Below, one piece after another: positions 18,000 through 29,116 of a stretch of 64,000 nt of DNA. Made by a program: the position numbers and the translations under genes. Numbering within the stretch: position 1 is the first letter of the stretch; each line of letters begins with the position of its first letter. The notes beneath the pieces were generated by a model. It was not told the DNA's origin. It did not search any database and was given only the letters and a program-made list of their open reading frames with translations. Source of the DNA: Cellvibrionaceae bacterium (lineage in GTDB: Bacteria; Pseudomonadota; Gammaproteobacteria; Pseudomonadales; Cellvibrionaceae). The stretch lies in the NCBI GenBank assembly GCA_024707385.1, contig JANPZW010000009.1:620001-684000 (forward strand), given 5' to 3'.

Positions 18000-19958
18000 T
18001 TAAGAACCTATAACGCCACCGTCATCTTTGCGGATAACGACCGTTGCGGAACGCGGTCGCCGATCCCCGCCATCCGGCCAATGGCTGATGAACTGACCGG
18101 GAGAAGAGCCTTCGCCCGGATGTTGAATATTGACAAACATCGTGCGCAGATCCGGTGTCAGCACCACGCCGGTAATTTCACACCCTACCGGCCCGGTGAG
18201 AAAGCGGCGTATCTCCCCGGTTTCCGTATCCGCCGCCAGCATTTGGTTATTACCGAAGGGTCCACGATTCAATATGCCGCCGGACATATCGGTCTGGATC
18301 CACAAAAGCCCCCTCGGATCGAACCACAAACCATCCGGGCAGGCAAAATGATTACTTGGCGCGAGTGCCACTGCGCCACCGACAGGCTTGTCCCCCGCCG
18401 GTCCACCCATGACAAAAATGTCCCAGGAAAATTTTCGCTCTGCATGATTTCCCTTAAGCGGCACCCAGCGGATGATGTGTCCGTAAATATTGGCAGCGCG
18501 GGGATTGGCGGCGTCGACTTCGGTAGTGGTGCGATCAGCATTGTTGCTGAGCGTGAAATAAACCTGCCCGCTGCGCGGATCGACCGCGCCCCACTCGGGT
18601 CGGTCCATTTTGGTGGCACCCACCACATCCGCCGCTAGCCGCGTGTTGATGAGCACATCCGCTTGATCGGCAAATTGCACTCCCGCCAACTTGGCCTTCT
18701 TCTGCAATTCTGTGTCCTTCACATCCAACGGCAACCATTCGCCGGAGCCATCCGCGTGAAAACGCGCTACAAACAAAAATCCGTTATCTAGCAAGTGGCC
18801 GCCGGCGGATTTTGCGGCATATGGCTCGGCGGAAACGTATTTATAAAGATATTCATTTTTTGAATCGTCACCGGAATAACACACCAGCGGCTGTCCCTCG
18901 CGCACGGGTGCAAACACCACGCCCTCACGAGCAAAGCGCCCCAGCGCTGTGTGTTTTTGTGGCGTGCTCAGGGGATCGAAAGGATTTATTTCCACCACCC
19001 AGCCAAATTGATTGGGTTCGTGGCGATAATCTGCGGTCGCTGTGGCTGCAGAGCTGGATGCATCAAAACGACGGTAGATATCCGCCTCGGGTTGCGCACT
19101 TTCCCAACCATAGCGACTGCCGGAGACTACGCCATAGCGCGCGTGCTCGCGGGGCCGCTCCTTGTCGCGGTTGGCGAAATAACCTGCCCAATTTTCCTCC
19201 GCCGCCAGATACGTATTCCAGGGAGTCACGCCGTGCGCGCAATTATTAAATGTGCCCCGCGCACGTGTGCCGTCGGGGCTGTGTAGCGTGCGCATTTTCG
19301 CCGCGCCGCGCGCCGGGCCGTGTATATCCATTGGCGTCGACGCGGTGATACGGCGGTTGTAGCGACTGTCGATTACCACCTGCCACGCGCCATTTTTCTC
19401 CTGGCGAATATGCACCACACTCACGCCGTGAGCCGCCATTTCCTTGCGCACCTCCTCGGCCGGACGGCGCGCCGCGTAGGAAGGCCCTTTTGCATGCAGC
19501 AGATCAGGATCCACATATTCGTGATTGAGCACCAATAATCCTTCATTGGAATTATTGGCATTGAGCGGGAAAAAATGCATGCCGTCATGATGACTGCCCA
19601 CCTGCTGCTCCTGATCGGCAGCGCTGTTGGAGGCGTCGGCGCGAAAATCAGGCACACCTTTGTGCAGCGGCGTTCCCCAGGGAATAAAAGGCGTGGCGCT
19701 ATAACCCGGCGGCACGCGAACGCTGTCAGCGCGGCTGATGTCGATACTCTGGAATGTCATCAATCCGGGTTTCACCGGCGCTGGTTCTGCAGCGTGGGCG
19801 CTGGAGCCGATAAAATTCATCAGCGCCACGCCCAATGTGCCCTGCAGCAGGGTGCGGCGGCTGATCAAATCGCGCAGGTGAGGATTGGTGGAATGGTTAC
19901 TCGGCGGCTCGTCGCCGGAATTATCGAATAGCCCACAAGACCCAGTTTGAGTTGTCAT
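18000..19958 (-). CDS. PhoX-family (DUF839) phosphatase, Tat-exported
   Basis: Twin-Arg SRRTLLQGTLGVAL; LVLNHEYVDPDLLH; CPDGLWFDPRGLLWIQTDMSG. Confidence 0.88.
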   Translation of the reverse strand: MTTQTGSCGLFDNSGDEPPSNHSTNPHLRDLISRRTLLQGTLGVALMNFIGSSAHAAEPAPVKPGLMTFQSIDISRADSVRVPPGYSATPFIPWGTPLHKGVPDFRADASNSAADQEQQVGSHHDGMHFFPLNANNSNEGLLVLNHEYVDPDLLHAKGPSYAARRPAEEVRKEMAAHGVSVVHIRQEKNGAWQVVIDSRYNRRITASTPMDIHGPARGAAKMRTLHSPDGTRARGTFNNCAHGVTPWNTYLAAEENWAGYFANRDKERPREHARYGVVSGSRYGWESAQPEADIYRRFDASSSAATATADYRHEPNQFGWVVEINPFDPLSTPQKHTALGRFAREGVVFAPVREGQPLVCYSGDDSKNEYLYKYVSAEPYAAKSAGGHLLDNGFLFVARFHADGSGEWLPLDVKDTELQKKAKLAGVQFADQADVLINTRLAADVVGATKMDRPEWGAVDPRSGQVYFTLSNNADRTTTEVDAANPRAANIYGHIIRWVPLKGNHAERKFSWDIFVMGGPAGDKPVGGAVALAPSNHFACPDGLWFDPRGLLWIQTDMSGGILNRGPFGNNQMLAADTETGEIRRFLTGPVGCEITGVVLTPDLRTMFVNIQHPGEGSSPGQFISHWPDGGDRRPRSATVVIRKDDGGVIGS

Positions 19959-19976
19959 AGAAATTCCAGGTGGATA

Positions 19977-21515
19977 TCAATTTTTCAGGAAATCGCGCTG
20001 CGCTCGCAGCACATATAAATCGTCGCGTCGATCCTTGAGATTGGTCACCGCCCCTTCATTGCGCAACACCCGCAATTTATCCAGATCCAGATCAGAAAAT
20101 ATGATCATCTCTGTATTGGGTGTGGTTTCCGCCATCACTGCGTCCTGCGGGAAGGCAAAATCCGACGGCGAAAACACTGCCGACTGCGCGTATTGCACAT
20201 CCAGATTATCCACACTGGGCAAATTACCGATGGATCCAGCTATAGCCACATAACATTCATTTTCAATGGCCCGAGCCTGCGCACAATGACGGACGCGTAA
20301 ATAAGCATTTTTTGTATCAGTCCAGAAAGGCACAAACAGTATATCCATCTTTTGCAGTGCAAGAAGACGTGGCAACTCCGGAAACTCCACGTCATAACAA
20401 ATCAAAATGCCGATTCTGCCCGCATCCGTATCAAAGACGCGCAACTCATCGCCCCCTTCAATGACCCAGTGATGCCGCTCCTGCGGGGTGATGTGAATTT
20501 TTCTCTGCTCGTCCACAGAACCGTCGCGGCGGCATAGATAGGCCACATTATAAAGACGATCATTTTCCAGCAGCGGCATCGAGCCAGTAATGATGTTGAT
20601 ATTGTAAGAAACCGCCATATGCGACATTTCATAAAGAAATCGCTCGGTGAACTCAGCGAGAAAGCGCACGGAGTCATGGCTGTTTTTGCATTTTTTCAGC
20701 CCCATAAGCGGCGCAGTGAAAAATTCCGGGAAAATAACAAAATCGCTGCTGTAATCCGAAACCGCATCAACAAAGTATTCCACCTGCGCCAACAATTCCT
20801 CCGGCGATTTCACTGTGCGCATCTGACTTTGTACCACGCCGACCCGCACCACACTTTTGCGCCCGAGCACGACGCTTTCCTCCGTGTCATAGAGGATGTT
20901 GTGCCACTCCAACAAGGTGGCATAACCGGCGGATTTTTCGTCCTGGGGCAAATATTTGCGCAATAAACGCTTCACCTGGAAGTCGTTGGCGAGCTGGAAG
21001 GTCAGAATGGGATCGTAAATTTCCCGGCGGGAGACTTTTTCAATATATTGCGTCGGCGTGAGCGTGCCGACATATTCGTGATAACGCGGAATACGACCAC
21101 CGGCCAAAATTCCGCGATAATTATGGTTGCGACATAAATCCTTGCGCGCATCATAAAGACGCCTGCCCAGCCTATAGCCTTGATAGTCCGGATCGATAAA
21201 CACATCCAGACCGTAAAGCACATCGCCATCGGGATCGTTGACGACCTCTTCCTTGTGATTGATCAGATCTTCATAAGTATGGGGATTGGAAAAGCGGGTG
21301 TAGCGCACACGCAACGTCAGCGCCACCCCCACCATCTGGTCCTTGTCGATGATGCAGATTTGCCCTTCGGGAAAATCGGCAATCAACCGCTTCACCGTTC
21401 GTTTCGACCAGGCGCCACCAAGATCGGGGTAAACCCGATCCATCAGCGCTTTGAGTTGCGGGTAGTCATCATCCGTAATGTTGCGCAGCGTCAGATGTAA
21501 CTCTTGATTCTCCAT
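19977..21515 (-). CDS. GNAT acetyltransferase - carbon-nitrogen hydrolase fusion
   Basis: N-terminal GNAT fold (YQGYRLGRRLYDARKDLC) plus C-terminal nitrilase (FPEFFTAPL, ICYDVEFPEL). Confidence 0.88.
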   Translation of the reverse strand: MENQELHLTLRNITDDDYPQLKALMDRVYPDLGGAWSKRTVKRLIADFPEGQICIIDKDQMVGVALTLRVRYTRFSNPHTYEDLINHKEEVVNDPDGDVLYGLDVFIDPDYQGYRLGRRLYDARKDLCRNHNYRGILAGGRIPRYHEYVGTLTPTQYIEKVSRREIYDPILTFQLANDFQVKRLLRKYLPQDEKSAGYATLLEWHNILYDTEESVVLGRKSVVRVGVVQSQMRTVKSPEELLAQVEYFVDAVSDYSSDFVIFPEFFTAPLMGLKKCKNSHDSVRFLAEFTERFLYEMSHMAVSYNINIITGSMPLLENDRLYNVAYLCRRDGSVDEQRKIHITPQERHHWVIEGGDELRVFDTDAGRIGILICYDVEFPELPRLLALQKMDILFVPFWTDTKNAYLRVRHCAQARAIENECYVAIAGSIGNLPSVDNLDVQYAQSAVFSPSDFAFPQDAVMAETTPNTEMIIFSDLDLDKLRVLRNEGAVTNLKDRRDDLYVLRAQRDFLKN

Positions 21516-21594
21516 AAAAGCGGATCTCTATTTATGGCAAATAGAAGGATGACATCCGCAGCGCAACGAAGTTCTACAACGACAACCGCGGCTG

Positions 21595-23922
21595 TCAGCG
21601 ATTTTCCAAGCGGTTGTAATCCAGCAATGCAGCTTCTGCGGGGTACAAGCGCTGATACTCCGCATGTACTTTATCGCTGAATGACCAGAAATGGGAATCC
21701 GTGCGGCGCACGCCATAGCGATCCCGCAACCGCACAAAGTCTTCTTCCGATTTCACCGCCGCGAGCTGTTTGACAAACTCATCAAGCTTGCGCGACTCAA
21801 CCTGCATAAAGCTGTTGGGATAGGCACCCACCACGCCGCGCACCAGGGTTATCTCGTCTTCCTCCGGGCAACGGCGCGCCTCTTCACCGAAGATGGACGA
21901 AAGATTGGTGAACTGATTGTTGCGTAACAGACTGTAAAGACCTTGACCGGGTACACGGATAAGCGTGGCTTCCGGCAATATCTGCACGGCGGGGCCACGC
22001 AGTTTGCGCAAGGGTTGCAGAACCGCGTGTTGCGAAAAATCAATTTGTTGCGGGCTTTTCGCCATGCGGCCTACAAGCTGGGTAAGTTGCGCCAGCAACT
22101 CGCCTTTAAGATCTTTCGTCTTGAAGCTCAGCTGTGAATCGACCTGGAGCTGATCCAAGTAAAAATCGAGATATTTTTTCTGATCAGATTCGGCATTCTG
22201 ATACCAGCTCGCAATCGCTTCCTTGCGCGCCTGCTGTGGCAAAAGGGCGATAAAATTCATCTCGCCTTCCATACGTAGAAAATCCATATAAAGCCGCGTC
22301 AACAGTTGATGCGATACATTGCCATACACATCAAAGCCGGCCACCAGTAAATAATGTATGCGCTCCAACAGAGGATAACCGATCACCCAGGCGGTTTTTG
22401 GCGGCTCGCCTATTAATCCTTGATGCACGCTGGCGCTGTCGTTGTGACGGAAGACGGTAAGTGTGGCGTTTGGATTGACGCCATCACCATTCCAGATCAT
22501 ATCCAAATTGAGCGGCGCCTGCGTTTTGGCATATTGCGTAATGACCTCCGCTTTGGCACTGAGATATTTACGCTGCTGGTCGGAATAGCGCAGCCAATTG
22601 CTCAACGGCATAAAGGTATTGCCTTTTTCCGCCGGCAGATGCAAATAATTTTCTGCCTGCTGGAACAGCTTCTCTTCATAGCGCGCCATATCGCGGTCAG
22701 GCGCCAAGAAAAAGACCCAGAAATGATCCTGAATTACGTTCAGCGCCACATTGCCCCGGCACACCGGTCCTTTGATGAAATTCATGATGGCGAATTGCGC
22801 TTCATCGAGCATGAATCTGTAGCGCGAATTGACTGGCAACTCGGCAAAGGTGGCAAATGGATTCGTCGCCACTGAAGGATCATAGGAGGGCAATTTGGTA
22901 ACGGAATATTGTTCCTGCAAAAACCACTTCTGCCAATTTGTCCAACGTTTTTCATCCAGCCGGTAGGACATATGAGTTTTGCTCACCGGGATACTCGGGT
23001 CGTACCACAAGCGGTAATAAACCCGCTCAACCCCCGGGTCATCGAAAGGACGGGTCGTGGAAATCCGGTCGATCGGCTGACTCGGCGGTGTGCGCGAACG
23101 CACCAGACGGAAATAGGTTTTGGGCGCGACAGAAAAATTCAGACTTGCCAGGAAAAGATGCTCATAGAGATAGCGGGCAATCAACTGCGATTTCAGATCA
23201 TCGCCATTAAAAAAAGCTTCCCATTGTGCAACCTGCGTGAGCACCTTGGCGGACAGAGGGGCTGGTGCTCCGGACGGCGCGCCGCTTTTCAACCAGCGCA
23301 TCATCAGACGGTGCTCGGCTCTATCAAGCCCCGGTAATGCGTAGGGCATTCCCCAGAAAGGATGTTTTTTCTTATACGCTTCCATTTCGTCAGAGCGTGG
23401 GCAAAATTGTTTACGTGCCAGATCCAGATCAAAATCCGCCGATAATAGCGGCTCTTCCGGCAGCGGATGTTCGCGTTTGAGCTCCAGCAGCTGGGCCATG
23501 ACACTGTTGCCCAGATTCGCTTCATCCGTATTCTCAAACTCATTCAACACCGGAAAAAAACTGCGGTCGCGCCACTCTGCCGTGGTCTGAGCATCTTCAA
23601 ACAATCGCGTTGGCTTGGTACCCAACAAGCGGGAGCCGTCATAAACCAGCTCTTTACTGGAGCCACGCAATAAGCCATGAAACGATTCCAGCTTCAATTG
23701 GCAAGGTGCGTCGTAACAGCCGTGACAGACTGTACAGCGGCGCCCTATCAAAGGCTGAATGTCAGAAAAGTAATTGAGATAAGGTACCCGCTCCGGCGCG
23801 TATTCCCGCGGAGACTGTTGTGTGTGGACTTTTGTGTCAGTAAAAACTCCCCAAGAGCATCCACCAAGCAAAAAAATTATAAAAAATGCAGAAACAAAAC
23901 GATAACACGATAAATTAACCAC
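21595..23922 (-). CDS. cti: Fatty acid cis/trans isomerase
   Basis: Signal/lipobox-like N-terminus, haem CTVCHGCYDAPCQLKL motif, Cti-like length and composition. Confidence 0.85.
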   Translation of the reverse strand: MVNLSCYRFVSAFFIIFLLGGCSWGVFTDTKVHTQQSPREYAPERVPYLNYFSDIQPLIGRRCTVCHGCYDAPCQLKLESFHGLLRGSSKELVYDGSRLLGTKPTRLFEDAQTTAEWRDRSFFPVLNEFENTDEANLGNSVMAQLLELKREHPLPEEPLLSADFDLDLARKQFCPRSDEMEAYKKKHPFWGMPYALPGLDRAEHRLMMRWLKSGAPSGAPAPLSAKVLTQVAQWEAFFNGDDLKSQLIARYLYEHLFLASLNFSVAPKTYFRLVRSRTPPSQPIDRISTTRPFDDPGVERVYYRLWYDPSIPVSKTHMSYRLDEKRWTNWQKWFLQEQYSVTKLPSYDPSVATNPFATFAELPVNSRYRFMLDEAQFAIMNFIKGPVCRGNVALNVIQDHFWVFFLAPDRDMARYEEKLFQQAENYLHLPAEKGNTFMPLSNWLRYSDQQRKYLSAKAEVITQYAKTQAPLNLDMIWNGDGVNPNATLTVFRHNDSASVHQGLIGEPPKTAWVIGYPLLERIHYLLVAGFDVYGNVSHQLLTRLYMDFLRMEGEMNFIALLPQQARKEAIASWYQNAESDQKKYLDFYLDQLQVDSQLSFKTKDLKGELLAQLTQLVGRMAKSPQQIDFSQHAVLQPLRKLRGPAVQILPEATLIRVPGQGLYSLLRNNQFTNLSSIFGEEARRCPEEDEITLVRGVVGAYPNSFMQVESRKLDEFVKQLAAVKSEEDFVRLRDRYGVRRTDSHFWSFSDKVHAEYQRLYPAEAALLDYNRLENR

Positions 23923-24036
23923 GGTATTCCTTCCCGAATGAAGCTTTTAAACCCAGCATAGTACAACCCGCTTCACCCAGCACCGTTACGACACGCCCTC
24001 CGTCAGAGGGCCATATTAAGGGCTAAATTCAGAGAG

Positions 24037-24462
24037 CTATAGCCAGCGCGCCAGTACTTGCTCTAACTCCCGATGATTCAAAAGTCCGGCCTGCTGCCAC
24101 TGCATCTGGTCATGCGCAAAAATCGCAAAATTGGGAATGCTGCGAATGTTGTAACGCGCCGACAATTGCTGCTCTTCTTCCGTATTCACTTTGAGAACCA
24201 GGACCTTCCCCGCCATAGATTGAGCGAGCTTCGCCACTTCTGGCGCAGCCATACGACACGGACCACACCAAGCCGCCCAGAAATCCACTAAAACGGGAAC
24301 CGGCGATTCTTTAAGAATTTCTTCGAATTGCGCCTGATTCACATCCATAGGTTCAGCCTGCGGCGGCAGTGCCGATTTACATTGGCCACAGCGCCCCTGA
24401 CTGCTCAGGTAGCGGGCTGGGATGCGGTTTTTGGTACCGCATTGGGTACATATGCGAATCAT
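24037..24462 (-). CDS. trxC: Thioredoxin 2 with zinc-ribbon N-terminus
   Basis: CTQCGTKNRIP...CGQCK zinc ribbon plus WCGPC active site. Confidence 0.9.
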   Translation of the reverse strand: MIRICTQCGTKNRIPARYLSSQGRCGQCKSALPPQAEPMDVNQAQFEEILKESPVPVLVDFWAAWCGPCRMAAPEVAKLAQSMAGKVLVLKVNTEEEQQLSARYNIRSIPNFAIFAHDQMQWQQAGLLNHRELEQVLARWL

Positions 24463-24525
24463 ATTTCCTCCTATTTGCGGCTTATTGGATAAGGGTTTCA
24501 TTTTCGCGCCAATTCGATTCCAGGA

Positions 24526-25242
24526 TTATCCTTTGGCCTTTTTCTTGTCGCGCACAAACAAGACATTGCCTACCTTTTTGGTCTCAAATAAATCAATCGC
24601 CTTTAACAAGTCGCTCAATTTTTTATAGCCGTAGTTGCGCGAATCGAAGGAGGCGTGATTGGCGATATGTGAACCCAGCGCGCCCAGATGGGACCAACCT
24701 TCGTCGTTTTCACAAGCCTCCATCGCCTGTCGCAGCAAATTAATCAGCTTGGTGTCGCCTTTCAAATTGACTTTGGTTTCCGCCTGAATTTGTTCGGCGG
24801 GTTTTTCGTCGACGAACAAAAACCGCGAGCAGGCATTCACGAACGCCTCCGGCGTTTTGCGTTCGCCGAAGCCGATGACAAATTTTCCATCGGCGAGAAT
24901 ACGCGTGACCAACGGGGTAAAATCGCAATCGGAAGACACCAGGCAAATAATATCCACCTGCTTGGTGTAGAGCACATCCATCACGTCGATGACCAGCGCA
25001 ATATCCGTGGCGTTCTTGCCTTTGGTTAAATCAAATTGCTGCATTGGCTGAATAGCAAATTCATGCAGCAGATTGGTCCAGCCTTTTAAATTGCTGTTGG
25101 TCCAATTGCCGTAGGCTTTGCGGATATTCACCACGCCGTATTTGGCGAGTTCGGCGAGGATAAAATCGATTTTGCTGGCGGGGGCGTTATCGGCGTCAAT
25201 AAAAACCGCGATTTTATGTTTACCTGTGGTGAAGTCATCCAT
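24526..25242 (-). CDS. NYN-domain (LabA/DUF88-like) putative RNase with C-terminal LOTUS/OST-HTH-like region
   Basis: AVFIDADNAPASKIDFIL, KNATDIALVIDVMDVLY, LVSSDCDFTPLVTRI; C-terminus NYGYKKLSDLLKAIDLFE. Confidence 0.82.
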   Translation of the reverse strand: MDDFTTGKHKIAVFIDADNAPASKIDFILAELAKYGVVNIRKAYGNWTNSNLKGWTNLLHEFAIQPMQQFDLTKGKNATDIALVIDVMDVLYTKQVDIICLVSSDCDFTPLVTRILADGKFVIGFGERKTPEAFVNACSRFLFVDEKPAEQIQAETKVNLKGDTKLINLLRQAMEACENDEGWSHLGALGSHIANHASFDSRNYGYKKLSDLLKAIDLFETKKVGNVLFVRDKKKAKG

Positions 25243-25252
25243 TGTTTAATCC

Positions 25253-25705
25253 TCAGCGATTTTTTTGTCGGGCGAGATAAGCATCCAATTGATTGGCGAA
25301 TTTCTGTTTGTCCGTTTGGTCGTAGGGCGGGCTGCCGCCGGACTGGATACCACTGCTGCGCAAGGTCTCCATAAAATCCCGCATATTGAGGCGCTGGCGA
25401 ATATTTTCCTTGGTATACAGCTCACCGCGGGGGTTCAGTGCCACACACTGCTTCGCCACCACTTCAGCGGCAAGAGGAATATCGGCGGTAACCACCAAAT
25501 CCCCCGCTTCCGCTTTTTGCGCAATTTCGTTATCGGCCACATCAAAACCTGCGCTCACCTGTATCGACTTGATAAAAGGCGACGGCGGCACGCGGATATA
25601 TTGGTTGGCGACCAACACCAAAGGGATTTGGCTGCGCACTGCGGCGCGGAAGAGAATCTCTTTAGTCGCTACAGGACAGGCATCGGCGTCAACCCAGATG
25701 GTCAT
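25253..25705 (-). CDS. YaiI/YqxD (DUF188) family protein
   Basis: [22 protein letters not shown]. Confidence 0.9.
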   Translation of the reverse strand: MTIWVDADACPVATKEILFRAAVRSQIPLVLVANQYIRVPPSPFIKSIQVSAGFDVADNEIAQKAEAGDLVVTADIPLAAEVVAKQCVALNPRGELYTKENIRQRLNMRDFMETLRSSGIQSGGSPPYDQTDKQKFANQLDAYLARQKNR

Positions 25706-25918
25706 AAGAGGTGACCCCCAGGGTCCGTATGAATGACCAACCATGGTAGGTAAGTGTCCGCGCGGATTCAACCGCGCTTTTGTCTCATTCGGCTACTGAC
25801 AATGTAGACAAGAGCGCCGCTTCGCTAAACCATTATCTCTATGATTGTGTTCGCGTTTTTGGAGGTATCCGAAGACGTGGGAGTCTAGATTGACGGAAGC
25901 TAGTTTTTTGGAGAATTT

Positions 25919-26875
25919 ATGAAGATGTTTGTACGCCCACCCAACCTACCTTTTGTGCTGCTGATGGCAGCCTTAACCCTCAGTGCCTGCGACCAAAGTG
26001 GCAAGGGTAAAAAGAATCCGCCGCCCCAGGGGGACTCCGGACCTGTTGCCGGCAAGACCATGGCGCTCAAAAAGGAGGTCTACACATTCGATCTGGGTGT
26101 CCAGGAGGCTCTGGATGCACTCCAATACAACCAAATTCCAGAATATGCCCTCGCCACTCTCAATCAGTACACCTATGACAGCCTCGGAAGACGCAGCCGA
26201 GAAATCATCACGGCTTTTCCACAGAGCCCTCATTCCAACCTTCCGCCGGGGGGCTTTATCGCTTTCGACATGCAATTCATTTTTAGCAGTTCGGAGCCTT
26301 GGAAGGAGGAATCTTCCATACAGGAGCTCTGGCATGCCTGGTGGGATGGGGCAAGCCTCGAGCGTGATCGCACCACCACCTGGAGTGGCAGCCTGGAGGA
26401 AATCACCACCTACAACTCAATAGGCAATATCACGACACAAGTCTTGGAAGTCAAAGAAGAGCTGAATGAGCTGGGTTATCCCATCCGTGTAGCACGCCAC
26501 ACGTTTGACGACGATATACCCGTTCCAGAAAGGGAGGAAATCTTCTATCGATACACAGACGGCATGCAGTTAGACCGCATTGAAGGTTTTGACTGGACAG
26601 TCGAATACACCTATTTGGCAAACGGCGCACTCTACTCGATGGAGATTGTTTCCTCCGACGGATCTCGCGAAGTCACGACTTATGACTACCTGACGGGCGA
26701 TGGTGTTTACCTAAGCACTGCGGAGATCATCAATTACGACTGGAACTATAATGTGACCCGCTCACGCACTGCAGTAGAGGTGTTTGAACGCGGGTTCTGT
26801 CATTCGGCCATGCTCCAGCCAAATTCTGGGCGCCCCAATTGGGACGTGTGCAAGGAGCTCGATTACTGGCAATAA
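25919..26875 (+). CDS. Hypothetical lipoprotein
   Basis: Signal peptide plus lipobox LTLSACDQ. Confidence 0.65.
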   Translation: MKMFVRPPNLPFVLLMAALTLSACDQSGKGKKNPPPQGDSGPVAGKTMALKKEVYTFDLGVQEALDALQYNQIPEYALATLNQYTYDSLGRRSREIITAFPQSPHSNLPPGGFIAFDMQFIFSSSEPWKEESSIQELWHAWWDGASLERDRTTTWSGSLEEITTYNSIGNITTQVLEVKEELNELGYPIRVARHTFDDDIPVPEREEIFYRYTDGMQLDRIEGFDWTVEYTYLANGALYSMEIVSSDGSREVTTYDYLTGDGVYLSTAEIINYDWNYNVTRSRTAVEVFERGFCHSAMLQPNSGRPNWDVCKELDYWQ

Positions 26876-26880
26876 AACAG

Positions 26881-26912
26881 AGGCGCGGTGAGAGCCGCGC
26901 CTGACTTTTATT
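26881..26912 (+). terminator. Rho-independent terminator
   Basis: AGGCGCGG-TGAGA-GCCGCGCCT then GACTTTTATT. Confidence 0.55.
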
Positions 26913-26944
26913 AAAACTGCACCGCTATTAAAACCGCGCCGCCA

Positions 26945-27607
26945 TCAAAACCGCGTCGCTAGGCCGATTTGAATAACGCTCTGATCCGAGTCCTGCACAT
27001 CAATCTGCCACTGCGTAACAGTACTTGGGTTGGTACTGGTGTCGGTACGGGAGAAAGAGTGGGTGAAGTTGTTGCTGTAATGCTTCTCATAAGTCCCAAA
27101 AATCGTCAGCTGGTCCAGCAAGCGATATTCAATGCCCACTGTGAATTTATATTGCAGCTCGCGATCTTCAAACTCGTCGCCGATGGCGTCGTTATCACTT
27201 TCCAGCGTGATCTGCGATCCGCCAATGCCCGCACCCAAAATTCCGTGCAATTTCGGCACATATAAATTCGGGGTCCAATAGCCGCTGTAATACAGGCTCT
27301 GTTTTGTGTAATCCGCGCCAATTCCCACGAGATCGCCGGTCTGGTGGTAATACTCGATGAGAAACCGCGCGGACACATCCGCGACGCCAGCGGCAACGGC
27401 CACCAGATCGGTTTCGTCGCCGTCCGAGGTCAGCCAAGTAGTGGTAGTGACGGGGGGAGTGCCTGATCTGGAGCTCAGTATCACGTTGGTTTTGTCATGA
27501 TCGAAGGTGCCACCGCTGGCGGATAAATAGATTTTCCCGTCCGCCATGGCGACATTGGATCCTAGTAATAAGCCTGCCAGCACTCCCAGACGAAATTTCA
27601 GCTTCAT
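26945..27607 (-). CDS. Putative outer-membrane beta-barrel protein
   Basis: Signal peptide; alternating strand pattern; C-terminal ...QIGLATRF (terminal Phe). Confidence 0.6.
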   Translation of the reverse strand: MKLKFRLGVLAGLLLGSNVAMADGKIYLSASGGTFDHDKTNVILSSRSGTPPVTTTTWLTSDGDETDLVAVAAGVADVSARFLIEYYHQTGDLVGIGADYTKQSLYYSGYWTPNLYVPKLHGILGAGIGGSQITLESDNDAIGDEFEDRELQYKFTVGIEYRLLDQLTIFGTYEKHYSNNFTHSFSRTDTSTNPSTVTQWQIDVQDSDQSVIQIGLATRF

Positions 27608-27673
27608 TATGTGTTTCCTTTTGGTTGGAATTTGATTAAAACCACCGCTCCAAGCGCGGTTTTGCCATGAATT

Positions 27674-28863
27674 TTAAATTGCTCGATTGCGCACCGTTTC
27701 CAGCGCCACCAGCACACCTCGCAACTCCGCCAAGCCCTTGAGGCGCCCGAGATAGGAGTATCCGGGATTGACGCCGGGCTGGCCGATTTCGTCGGCGAGC
27801 AGGTGGCCGTGGTCCGGGCGCATGGGAATTTGCCAGTCGCTCCGCCCCTCGCGCTTGCGGCGATGTTCCTCGTCCAGGAGCGCAGACATCAATCCAACCA
27901 TATCGTTATCGCCGTCCAAGTGATCCGATTCATAAAATGAGCCATCGGCTTCGCGTTTGACGTTCCGCAAATGCACAAAATGCACCTGGGGACCGAATTC
28001 CCGGGCGATGGCCACCAGATCGTTATCCCCCCGGGCGCCAAAGGAACCGGCGCAGAGAGTGAGACCATTGTTGGGGCTGGGCACGCGCTGGAACAGAATG
28101 CGCGCATCCTCCGCCGTGGAGACGACCCGGGGCAGACCAAACAGGGAAAACGGTGGATCGTCCGGGTGGATACACATGTTCACACCGCTCTCCTCCGCCA
28201 CCGGAATCACCTCTTCGAGAAACAGGATGAGGTTGTCGCGGAAGCGCTCTTCGCCCAGTTGGATAAACGCCTCTATGGCAGCGCGCACACCGGCGCGGTC
28301 GTAGGAGCCTTCACCACCGGGCAGACCGGCGATGATGTTCTTCTCCAACAGCGCTTTCTCTTCGTCTGACATAACGGCAAAACGCGCTTCGGCTTTGGCC
28401 AGGACCTCTGCGTCATAACTGTCCTGCGCCCCCGGCCGCTGCAGCATGTGCACGTCGTAGGCGGCGAAATCGGTCATTTCAAAACGCAGCGCCTGGGCAT
28501 TGTTGGCCAACTGATAGCTGAGATTGGTGCGAGTCCAGTCCACTACCGGCATAAAGTTGTAACAGACGGTGGTCACGCCGGCTTTGCCGACTGAGCGAAT
28601 GGACTGCTTATAGGCCTCGATCTGCTCCCGGTATGCGCCGGTGCGCAGCTTGATATCGTTGTGCAGGGGAATACTTTCCACCACCGCCCACTTGAGGCCG
28701 GCGCGCTCTATCTCGTCGCGCCGCTTGATCACCTCGTCCTCGGACCAGGCTGCCCGGTGGGCACATGGTGCAGTGACGTCACTATGCCGGTGGCGCCTGC
28801 CTGGCGGATTTTTTCCAGCCTGATGGGATCCTTCGGGCCGAACCAACGCCAAGTCTCTTGCAT
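27674..28863 (-). CDS. uxuA: Mannonate dehydratase; apparent frameshift near 28745
   Basis: [39 protein letters not shown] joins [27 protein letters not shown] if one C is added. Confidence 0.87.
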
Positions 28864-29116
28864 AACAAACCCCAGATGATCATGAACAGTTGCGTGGCAG
28901 ACATACCGCCACAGTATGAAGTGTAAGCACAAAACACCAACGCCATCGCCACCGGGACACGTCGGCAGTATGCAGGCGCTTCAGCCCGGGCATGCTACCC
29001 AAACCGGGCGGCATAAACAAAGGCCGGCGGCGTTGACTCGGCCTATTCTCATGGGAAGCCGCAGGGTGCCGGAGTATGATAGCCCGCACAAATTTTTCAT
29101 TTATGTCGAGGTTGCT

